Below, one piece after another: positions 44,465 through 54,599 of a stretch of DNA of 64,000 nt. The stretch lies in NCBI GenBank assembly GCA_022559845.1, contig JAHNEJ010001346.1, forward strand, positions 124,001-188,000, written 5' to 3'. The stretch is from Amorphophallus konjac. Lineage: Eukaryota > Streptophyta > Magnoliopsida > Alismatales > Araceae. Both the position numbers and the translations under genes were made by a program. The notes under the pieces were generated by a model. The model did not search any database. It was not told the origin of the DNA and was given only the letters and a program-made list of their open reading frames with translations. Every line of letters starts with the position of its first letter. Position 1 is the first letter of the stretch.

Positions 44465-46691
44465 AGCGCAGGCGAAGGATGAGCCGGGCGGTGCCCGTGG
44501 GTGTCTTCGTCTCTTCTCTCTTTGTCGATGCTGACGATGCGTCGAGAGCTGACCTAGTTTGTTGTTTGTTGGTCTCTTTGTTAGTGCCGACGGAGCGTCG
44601 GGAACTAAAGTAGTATGTTGGTCTCTTGGTCTCTTCATCAGTGCCGACAGTGTGCCAGGAACCGAAGCAGTTTGTTGTCTCTTTGTCTCTTCATCAGTGC
44701 CGACAGGGTGCCGGGAACTGACCTGGTTTGTTGTCTCTTAGTCTATCCATCAGTGCCGACAGGATGCCAGGAACTGACATGCTTTGTTGATCTCTCGGTC
44801 TCTTCGCCAGAGCCGACGAGATGCCGGGAACCGGCTGGCATGTTTTGTTGATCTCTTGGTCTCTTCGCCAGTGCCGACGAGATGCCGGGAACTGGCATGT
44901 TTTGTCGGTCTCTTGGTCTCTTTGCCAGTGCCGACAAGATGTCGGGAGCTGACCTGGTTTGTTGTCTCTTAGTCTCTTCATCAGTGCTGACGAGGTGTCG
45001 GGGACTGAAGCTTTGTCGGTCTCTTAGTCTCTTCGCCAGTGCCGACAGGATGTCGGGAGCTGACCTGGTTTGTTGTCTCTTAGTCTCTTCATCAGTGCCG
45101 ACGGAATGCCGGGAGCTGAAGCAGTGTGTTGTCTCTTCGTCAGTGCCGACGGGGCGCCGGGAACCGACCTGGCCTCTTGGTCTCTTGGTCTCTTGGTCTC
45201 TTTGTTTCTTCGTCAGTGCCGACAGGATGCCGAGAACTGACATGCTTTTTGTCTCTTAGTCTCTTGGTCTCTTCGTCAGAGCCGACATGGTGCCGGGAGC
45301 TGACCTGGTTTGTTGTTTCCTGGTCTCTTCGTCAGTGCCGACAGGATGCCGGGAACTGACATGCCTTGTTGATCTCTTAGTCTCTTCGTCAGTGTTGACA
45401 GGGTGCCGAGAACTGACATGCTTTGTTGTCTCTTAGTCTCTTCGTCAGTGTCGACAGGGTGCCGAGAACTGACATGCTTGATTGATCTCTTAGTCTCTTG
45501 GTCTCTTGGTCTCTTTGTCAGTGCTGACAGGACGTCGGGAACTGACCTGCTTTGTTGATCTCTTCGTCTTTTCTTGTTCTTCTTTCTTTTTGTACCATAT
45601 TACCGATACAAGCGCCCTTTCGGGTTTTCGCCGGTACCGGCCCCCCTCTTGCTTTTGCCCACGAGCCCTTTCGGGTTTTCACGTGGCGGGGTACCCAATT
45701 TTGCCCGTAGCGCCCTTTCGGGTTTTCGCCACAGCCGGGTTATTGCCATTTTTACCCTTGTCCCGGTGTAGGGACAAGTCCGGCGGGGTATCTCTATTTT
45801 TAACCCCATTTTATTTTATTATATATATATTTTTTTGACGAGTGATATGCAAGTGTCGGCTGGGGCACGAAGCCTTGCGCCGGAAGGTAAGGTTCACTCG
45901 TTGGCAAGAATAGAATGCCAGCGCAACGGGAGAATCTGTGCCGATTCGGACGTAAGGTCCGTAATGGCAATATTGTGCGGAGTGGGTGGCTAGGGCACGG
46001 GGCCTTGCGCCGGAAAGGGACTTATTCGTTGGCAAGGGGCTAATGCCAACGCAAAGGTAGAGATTCTGCCAATCCAGGCGTAAGGCCCGTGATGGCGATA
46101 TTGTATGGCGTGGGTGGTAGCTGAGGCCCGAGGCGATGTGCCAGAGACGGGCTTGTTTTGGTGGTAGGGTAGTGACCCTATGACAAGGATAGAGCCACAG
46201 GGGTAGAGTCGTCTTTGCTGGTGTGGACGTTCATCTGACTGGGATCGTGGGGATGGAATGTCTTCCCCGGGGGCATTTATTATTGTGTGTTGTCGACTCA
46301 CTCCTCCGCGTATGTGAGCGGATGGATATGTAAATGTGTATACATATATGGGTATATATATATATATGTACATATATATGTATTTATTTAATAGATATTA
46401 CATATATTTATTTTTTTGCTTTCCCTCCCTTCATTTTCTTCTTTTATTTTCTCCTTTTATTTCCCTCCTTTCTCTCCCCCTTTTTTATTCCCTTTGTCTC
46501 TCCCTCTATTTTTCATTCCTTCTTCTTCTTTTTCTTCTTCTTTTTGTATTTTTTTTCCTTTTATTTCTTTTATTTTCCCCCTCTCTCTTTTTCTCTTCTC
46601 TTCTTGTTTCCCCTCCTTTTTTCTTTTCTTTTCTCTTTTTTTTTTCTTCTCTTTCTTTTTTTTTCCTTTTTTTTCCTATTTCTTTTTTTTT
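44465..46691. other. Repeat-rich spacer upstream of the outer antisense gene
   Basis: Same order as 20151-21927: the TCTCTT/GTCAGTGCCGAC array (about 44525-45555, about 400 bp longer than in the inner copy), the CGCCCTTTCGGGTTTTCG blocks (45610-45740), the 130-bp pair (from about 45853) and a C/T tract (46420-46690). No gene is seen. Confidence 0.7.
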
Positions 46692-46700
46692 TATAAATAG
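46692..46700 (+). promoter_or_regulatory. TATA box of the antisense gene, outer copy
   Basis: TATAAATAG after a pyrimidine tract of about 270 bases, 1188 bases before the ATG at 47880. Position and context match 21928-21938. It is the closest match to a plant TATA box on the + strand between the LTR and the gene. Confidence 0.62.
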
Positions 46701-47879
46701 GGGGCGGGGGCGCTTCGAACGGTCACTCCGTTCGAATTCCCCCCCTTTCTTCCCTCTTTCTCTCTCCTTGGCGACCGAGCGGACGGCCCCCTCCGTCCTC
46801 CCTCTCTCTTTCTTCTCCGGCGCCGAGCGTCCCCTCCGCCTCCGTCGTCGTCGTGGTGAGGGGAACACCGCGGGAGGGCCACCCCCCCATCTCTCTTCTC
46901 TTCTCTTATCTCCCTTCTCTTTCACCCTATCTCTTTCTTCGGTGACCGAACGGGCGCCCCCTCACCCTCTTCCCCTCCATCTTCTCCGTCCACGGGCGTC
47001 ACCGCCGCCGTTGCGGTTGCCGTAGCGAGGGTGGTGCCGTGGAGGCACCCTCCCTTCCCCCTCCTTTCCCATCTTCCCTCCCCTTCCTCTTCTCCTTATT
47101 CTCCGTTCATCCTCTTCCCCTTTCCCTCTCTCTTTTTTTTTGTGGGAAGGGCTCCCGAGCGTGCCGGGGCGAAGGGTTGCAGGCGTGCCGGGGAGGACGC
47201 CTCACAGCGTGCCGGGGGGAGCAACCAGAAAGCGTGCCGGGGAGGCCGCCTGAGAGTGTGCCGGGGAGCGGCTACTAGGAGTGTACCGGGCAGGGCGCCC
47301 GGGGGCGTGCCGGCGAAGGCCCGTGCGGGGTGTGCCGGGGAAGGATGCTGGCGGGCGTGCCGGGGAAGAGCTGTCTGGGTGTACCGGCGAGCGGGAGCTG
47401 AGGGCGTACCGGGGAGCGGGGCACATGGGTGTGCCGGGGAGGCCGGCTCCAAGGCGTACCGGGGAAGCCACCAGCGAGGTGTGCCGGGGAAAGCACCTGG
47501 AGGGTGTGCCGGCGAGGCCACCAGCAGGGGCGTGCCGGGGAAGGCACCTAGGGGCATGCCGGCGAAGGCACTAGCATGGGCGTGCCGGCCAAGGGGCTTT
47601 AGGCAGTATGTGGGGACTTTTAGTTTTAGGGGAGAAGACTCTTTTGACCGGTGGACTTCTGGTGTTGCCTCTCGGGGCCCACCATGCTTTGTTGGGGCCG
47701 TCACTCCTTGTGGACGCGCACCCGTGTTTTCCCTTACGCCTCTGGCCTAGGGGAAACTCTGCCGAAATTTCGTCAGAAATTGGCAATATTTTGTTCATTT
47801 GACTTGTAGTAAAGTTTCTTTGCAGTCCTTTTGCTTGTGATTTGTTCTGATCTTCTTATTTGCATATCTTTGCAGACAC
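46701..47879 (+). other. 5' leader of the outer antisense gene
   Basis: C-rich start, then GTGCCGGGGA-type mini-repeats (about 47155-47590) that do not align unit by unit with the inner copy. It then has about 240 bases nearly identical to the inner copy, ending TATCTTTGCAG four bases before the ATG. Two possible splice acceptors (CTTTGCAG near 47825 and 47875) suggest a 5' UTR intron. Confidence 0.55.
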
Positions 47880-50800
47880 ATGGCTACTCCAAGTGGTTCT
47901 CCCGCCCCAGCTGCCGCTGTCGGTGCCGACCTCATTCCGCGGGGTCCAGTGCCGACAGTCACATGGCTCAATGTGGAGGAGCTAGACCGAGAGCACGCAG
48001 AAATAGCCGCTTTGGCAGAGTCATCTGAGCCCGACGGGGAGACCATGGATTTCCAGAGGCTTGCCCGAGTTGACAGTGGCTTCACATTTGACCGGGTCAC
48101 CGGGGAGTACAGGAAGGACTTCCCGAAGGATAGGCACCTTGTTCGATTCCTGAAGCACCTGCGCTCCCGAGAGGGGCGAGACTTTCGCACTATAAAAGCC
48201 GTCGAGCGGGCCATCCTGCATGCCCGGGACAGTCTATTGTACAGCGTCCCCAGGAGCATTCCGATGTATCTGGTGGGAGAAGCCCGGGAATGGAAGCCGG
48301 TCCTGGGGATCGAAGGGGTGCTGCCGGCTGAAGATAAATTGGTGCGAGCCCCTCAGTTCACGCCAGCAAGGTGGGACATGTCTGCGGGGAAGGTGCATGG
48401 CGAGTCGCCCCGATTTGGTTTATTCCTGGCTCCCCTGAAATGGGGTTATAGGGAGGAGCCGTTCATATTGGACTGTTTGGCCATCAGGTTCAAGTACGAA
48501 CTATCACTGGGCTGGTTCGGGGAGCTGAAGCTTCAAGACGCCCACAGCTTCCGAGAAGGGGCGGTGGAGTTCACGGAATATGTACTGTTCAACTACGCCC
48601 CGTTGCTGGTCCGAGTTGGCATCTATCACAGCGTGTACGCTTCCCGGTATGGTTATCCCATCTCCAAGGGTCTCTGTTGCGGTATGATAGAAGTATTTAG
48701 TGCGGAGACCAATACCTTCTACACGGCAGAGGGAGAGACCTCACTTGATTTGTGGAGCCTAAGCCAGCTGAGCGGCTTGCCCATTGACGGGGAGCCTTAT
48801 GAAGAAGTATGCCTCCCGGACTTGATCAAAGACGAGACTAACGGGGACGGCTATTATTCTTTGGGGTATTCATACCGGTACCTGATGAAGGCGTACCGGG
48901 AGCTGTACCAGCTGTCGCACAAGGGGAAGCAGCCCGCCCGTGGGGATAGGAAACGGGTGCGTATGGCGGTATGGCTGGAATATTTCTATGATGGGCTGAA
49001 GCAGTATGAAGATTTTCCTTGCGTTGGCACCGCTGTTGCTCGCAAGAAACGTGCGAAGCCCAAGCATGATGTGAAGATCCCCTCCAGGGGACGTCGGAGC
49101 GGGGCCAATCCGATGGGGGTCGACCCACAAACTCACTGTGCCGCCTATCTGACGTACTGGCTGTGTTCATTTGCCATGCCGTACGGGGACGAGACCGTGA
49201 TCCGGCCAGATGCCATCTACCCGGCGTGCCAGATGGCGTGGGGTGTCAAACTTTCTCTGTGCCCGGCGGCGCTCTGTTTGATTTACAAGGCCCTGGGAGA
49301 CATCAGCACGCACCAGTTCCCGAGGCAGGCCCGGTACGTGTGCCCACTGCATTTCTTCAACGCGTGGGTTTGTTCATTGTTTCCGGAGTTCGCCCCGCGA
49401 GTCCTTCAGGATTGGGGGCTGGTGCCGAGGATGCTGGAGTTCGCGAGTGCAGAGCCGGCTTCCACTTCCATGCGGATGTATGATATTCGGGGCCGGTTGA
49501 CCACGGTTCCCCGGGATGCAGTCGGTACCATTCATTTCTGGACGCTGGCCGCACATTCAAGCCCCCTCGTGAATAATAAGAGGGAATGCAAGGATGACCA
49601 GGTGGAGAGGTATGTCCACCCTATCAGCCAGGAAAACGCGGTGCGCCCGTTGCTGGAGCCCGAGCTGAGGGATTGGGCGCTGGCTATCCGCCCGAGCGTG
49701 TTGGTGTTCCGGAAGGGAGACAACGTACTGCTGGAGCCGTATTACCCCTTCCGATTTGACCGCAACTTCGGGTATGACCAGCATATCCCTGCTTATCATG
49801 CGCAATTCGGCTTGCCTTCGCGGAACGTCCGGGGAAGTGCGGTCGCCGAGCACGCTAGAAGCTGGTGGGACTTCTTCCACCGGGCGGACTCTGCCTCCTT
49901 CAGGGTGCCAGCCCCGGGTCGCGTGCCCCGAGTGACCGAAGACTATATAAAGTGGTGGAATGCCCGGACGGCTTTCTATCAGTTGCACAAGACCGATTGT
50001 TGGGATGGCGCCGAAAGGAGATTCCTTAGCCGGCAACCGGTGCCAGTACTTGACATTGAGCCAGATCATCTTCTTCGGCTCAAGAACAGGCAAGAGAAGG
50101 AGGTGGCGACATATATGATAGCTCGTCGGGAAGCCCGGGATAGGAGGCCGACGCCGAAAGTGGAGCTGCCTCCAGTGGCGAAGGACAGCTATCAGAAGAC
50201 GCTGAGGGATCTGTGCCGGGTAGGGAGCGACCGTCTGGACCTCATCAATTATCCATTCCCCATAGAGGAAGAGGGGACTCCCGCCAAGAGCTGGCGTCCG
50301 GAGAGAGACTTGGCCTGCCTGTATCGCACGTTCATGAGGCGGGAGGAGAGGAAGCCCGAGAATTACAAGGATACCACCTGGCTATATATCCTCCTCCGGG
50401 TGAATGGGATGAAGATTGAAGATGTGACGGCCTCCATCCTGGGCAAGCGCCTGCACATCCCTTATTATTATGCTGATGGGTGGGGCATGGACCACTTCAA
50501 TCTTTTCTGTCACCTTTCTTCCAAGAAACATGCGGATCTGGCCAACCTCACGGACCGGTGTCAAACTATTGAGGACGTTTGTTGGCTAGTCCGGGAGGCG
50601 GCACGTCGGGACAAGGAGATATCCCTGAGCTACTGGCCGATCACGCTGCGGCTGTACACTGGCCCTCATGGTATTCAGTTCCCTCTTGCTCTTCGGTTTT
50701 GTCCCTCAGCGCTGCGGCTTTCGCGGTGAGTTAGGTACTAATGGTATATGCATGTTCGTTCTTTCCCCTCTTTTCTTTGCAGACCATCCCGACAGCACGC

Positions 50801-53649
50801 AGATGGCCACGTACCGGAACCTCCTCCGGCTGGTGAAGAAGCCTGCGTATTTTGAAGCCGCGCCGCTGGCCCCGACCACGGCTCCTTTGCCTAAGGCTGC
50901 GAAGAGGCCCCGGGCTAAATCGCCTGTGAAGAAGGCGGTGGACGCCGCCAAGGCGGCTAAGCAGCGGGATACAAAGCGGAGGAAGACAGAAACGGCTAAG
51001 GCTTCGACGGCTGTTCCTCTGGCGCCACTAGTCCCGTCTTTCGAGGAATTCGAAGCTGCCCGTCCCGAGCCAGGTCAACCTGCCGGTCAGTGTTCCTGAT
51101 CATTAGCGCGTTTCTTGAATCTCCCCCCCCTTTTATTTTGGAGTGGAGTCTTGACACCTGGATACTTCTTTTGTCTCAGCTTCTCTGGGAGAGCCCGTGC
51201 CCTCACCTGACATGGGTGAAGTTGTGGTCCCGGCAGGGTCGACCCCGGCGGTGGCTCCGGCTCCCTTGCCGCCGGCAACGGGAAGGCCCCGGGCACAGTC
51301 GCCCGTTAAGAAGGCACTGGCTGCTGCCAAGGTGGCCAGGCAAAAGACGGTAAAACGGCAGCGGACCGAGGCATCCCCGGCTCCGACGGCAGCCTCGCCG
51401 GTGGCCCGTGTCTTGTCCTTCGAGGAATTCGAAGCCACGCAGACCGAACCGAGCCGCGAAGCTGGTGAGATTCATCGGCCGCCCGTGTCGTCTGCGGTCG
51501 ACCGGCCTCCCGAGTTGGCCTCGGCTTCGCGCATGGCGACGATGCGCTTCTATCTCACGGGTGAGGGTACGGTCGGGACTCCCGAGAAGGCGTTGCCTGT
51601 TGAGGAAGCCCGCGGGTCATCTCGTGTCGCAGGAACTGAAGGGGGTAAATATTTTCGACTACACGGTTAGCTCCCCCCCCTTTTTGTCCTAGGGGCCAGT
51701 AGATTCACCCTGGCTTATCTTCTTTTGCATGACAGGCGTTGCTGCGGTGGCCACCGAGTCATTGGGGCCTGATCCCGACCTCCCGACGACGTTGATATAT
51801 GTGAGGAGGAAGAAGATCGGAGCGCGAGCCTCGCCTAGCCCGAGGGAGGACGTGCTGGGCAGAGACTCTGAGGTGGAAGCTCCTCTGCCGGTCCAGGCCG
51901 AGCCGACGGCGGTCGAGTCTCCGTCTGGGGAAGAGGTAGATTACAACTACTCTTCCGACGAACTAGGTCCTGACGAGGGCGTGTCCGGGGCATCGGAGCC
52001 GCCCGAGCCGGCCTTCGGGGCCCCCTTACTTGCTGGCTCCCCGAGCCTCGTGGGGAAGACCGCTGTGAGTGTGAGCTTGTTTGGGCCGGCTCTCCCTTTC
52101 CTTTTTTTTATGATTGACTGACGACCTTATCCCCCCCCTTTTTCTTTAGGATTTTCGAGAACCGGCCGAACTTGAGATCACAGAGGAGGCTGCCCCGGCT
52201 GCGCTGATCGACCGCCCAACGGGAGCCGATGCCGTCATGGGCAAATTGGCTCTTTTACTCGACGCCCTTCGAGAGGAAATGCCAGCGGAGCCCTCCGGTA
52301 CTACCAGAGCGGCGGGCGAGCCTCTGGAGGAGGGGGAGATCGCGCCTGAAGGTAGCATCATCCCAGCGGCCAAGGTGAGTATGCGGGCTCCACGGTCTCC
52401 CTTTTGCATGGTTTATTTTAGATGGCGAATAGCTGATTCCCATTCCCATGGTCAGGCGATGCCGATATTGGGGAAGGCGCCTGGTCGTATCCGGAAGGCA
52501 GTGGCCAAGCGGAGACCGAGCATTGGCCCGATAGCGGTGAAGGGGCCGGCTCCAGTCTTGGGCTTGGAGAGAGAGAGACTGGCTGCGCTCGTGGAAGCGG
52601 GACGTTTACCCCAGCTGGTGGTTCCGCTTCCGCCCTTCCCGAAACTCCCGGCTCAGATGGAGGACCCGCTCTTGCAGCAGATATTTGCGGGGCTCCGTGC
52701 GCATCTGGAGGGATCTCAGCCGCGAGCGAGGAGTTCATGGGTGGCGGCTTCGGGCCTGGCCTTACTTGAAGCTCCTCCTCTAGCCGAGATAACGGCCCCT
52801 GCACCCCTGCCCCTTGGAGGAGTGGCAGAGTCGGGCCAGACGGAGGCAGAGGGGGCAGGTGACCTCCAAACGATGGGGGCACCGGAGGCTTCGGCAATGG
52901 TCTTTTCCTTTCCCCAGGCAATGGTCGGCCACGAGTCTCTCGTCGAGCTACGCCGGCCGGGCGACTTGACCCTCGCCCTTCCTTCATCTTCAGTGGCGGC
53001 AGATACCGACCTGTGGGCAGAGGTGGACAGCACCGTGGAATTCACCCCTCCGGTCGTGCCCTCAGTTAGTCACACGTCCTCAGAAGCGCCAGTCCGTCAG
53101 ATGCTGATCACTTTACGGACGATGCTTCTCGCCGATGCTTCTCTGTCGTATCGGGAGGTGCATACCATCGTGACGCAATTAACGGGGGCGCTGCAAGTGC
53201 TTGGCTGTCCGCTGGGGGAATGGTCACGGCGGGTCTTGCTATTATTGAAATATGTCAAGCGCCGCGAGTTCCTGGAGACCCAGGCTCCTGACGAACGCGC
53301 CGCCCTTGATGCTCAGGCAGACGAATATCTGCAGGCCCTAAAGGCCCGACGCGACAGTAGAGAACGCCACGGAAAGGCCCTAGAGGAAGGCGAAGGCAGC
53401 GTTCGTTCCTTCAAGAACCGGATCGAGAAGCTGGAGGGCTATCTCGCTGCGGCTAAACTTGGCCTCGCCGAGGCGGAAGGGGCGGTGGCAGAGGAGAGGG
53501 AAGCTCTTGCCGTTGCCGACGTTGAAATGGCGTCCGTCGAAGCGGAGCTCGCCCGTCTTGAGGGATTGAGGGGCCGACTGCGCGATATGACGAACTTCCC
53601 TTGCGTCGGGATCCTCCCCCTCGAGCACATCTTCAGGGACATCGACTGA
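47880..53649 (+). CDS. Antisense six-exon gene, plant-mobile-domain-like protein, intact
   Basis: Exons 47880-50670, 50783-51085, 51180-51644, 51736-52064, 52150-52374 and 52456-53649 sum to 5307 bases, or 1768 codons plus stop. All introns are GT-AG, 81-112 bp, and join in phase (three in phase 1, two in phase 0). The block at residues 295-310 (LSQLSGLPIDGEPYEE) and about 420-475 (AAYLTYWLCSFAMPYGDE, IRPDAIYPACQMAWG, LCPAALCLIYKALG) resembles the plant mobile domain, recalled by eye and not searched. Exons 2 and 3 encode duplicated Lys/Arg-rich segments (RPRAKSPVKKA, RPRAQSPVKKA) that may direct nuclear import. The last 110 residues form a probable coiled coil. It faces gag-pol. Extra antisense frames between pol and the 3' LTR are known in Tat elements; their function is unknown. 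It could be a captured host gene or a regulator of the element. Confidence 0.8.
50671..50782 (+). other. Intron 1 of the outer antisense gene
   Basis: Donor CATG|GTATTC and acceptor TTTGCAG|ACC. This donor, not the stronger GTGAGT at 50726, keeps the frame into exon 2. A TACTAAT branch-like element stands at about 50737-50743. Confidence 0.65.
52375..52455 (+). other. Intron 5 of the outer antisense gene, in frame and stop-free
   Basis: AAG|GTGAGT to GGTCAG|GCG, 81 bp. Its length is a multiple of three and it has no stop, so retention would add 27 residues. The inner copy has the same at 27599-27679. Confidence 0.7.
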
Positions 53650-54599
53650 GCGTTGCATCCCTTAATTTCTCTTTCTTTTTTTTGAATGTAACACAGGGGT
53701 ATGCCCCGCAGCACATGTAGTTTGATCCTCTTTTGAATAGAGCAAAGCATTTATGATTTCACGCGTTCCTGGTGTATGCATTTATCCCGGAGGGAGCTTT
53801 CCCACCCCTCTTTCTCTTCCGTGCATATTGTTTTCTCCTTCCTCTTCCCTCGCTCTTGTATCTTTCCCCCCTTTTCGTGTAGGGGCCCATTGGCAGGGTA
53901 TGAGTCTTTGCGGGGATTCACTTTGGAAGGACCAGGCAGGGACCCATGTCAGGGTACAGGAGAGCGCTCGCCTTCCCAGGGGGAGGACGAGGGGACCACT
54001 CCACCATACCGAACGGGCAACTCCCTGGTTTTGCCGCAATATTGGAAGCGCGTGCTGGTCTCGAGTGAGGGGTACTTGGCCAGAGACCCCTTTTGCCGTT
54101 CAGAGGTGGCGGATAGAAAGGTCCGTTTAGTCAGTGACTTAGACGGGAGGTCTGATCCAAAGGGGTGCTCGCCCCCCGGGGAGGATGGAGAGAAGAGTTC
54201 GTCTAGTCAATGACCCGGACGTGAGGTCCGAGCCAAAGGGGTACTCACCGCCCGGGAAGGACGGAGAGAAGAGTTTGTTTCTTTCTTTTTAAATCAATTT
54301 TGGTACCCCCGCTGATGCGGGGCGGTGACTGGAAATGGGGGGCGTCCCCCTTTCTGGCTTCTCTCTTTTTTTTTCTCTTTTTTTTTCTTTTTTTTCTTTT
54401 TTTTTCTCTTCTTTTTTTTCTCTTCCTTTTTTTTGCTTCTTGCTTCTTTCTCTTTCCATTTTTTTTCTTCTTTTTTTTGCTTCTTCTTTCTTTCTCTTTC
54501 TATTCCTTTCTTCCCTTTTTCGGGAACCCGGCTGGTGGCCAAATCATTCGGACATTAATCACGCAGATCCGCCCCAAAATGGGGTGAAGAGTAATATTA
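53650..54599. other. Convergent 3' spacer between the antisense gene and pol, outer copy
   Basis: Same as 28874-30255 but shorter: two 76-bp units instead of six, and a T-rich tract of about 160 instead of 300 bases. No AATAAA is found for either strand close to the stop codons. Confidence 0.65.
54125..54276. repeat. 76-bp repeat, two units
   Basis: Units at 54125 (degenerate) and 54201; the ancestral-looking state of the six-unit array at 29349-29804. Confidence 0.85.

Noticed and set aside
50726..50782. Strong GTGAGT donor at 50726 as the start of intron 1 of the antisense gene.
   Set aside because: Joining 50725 to 50783 gives a stop within about 25 codons of exon 2. The donor at 50671 joins in phase and gives a total length divisible by three, in both copies.
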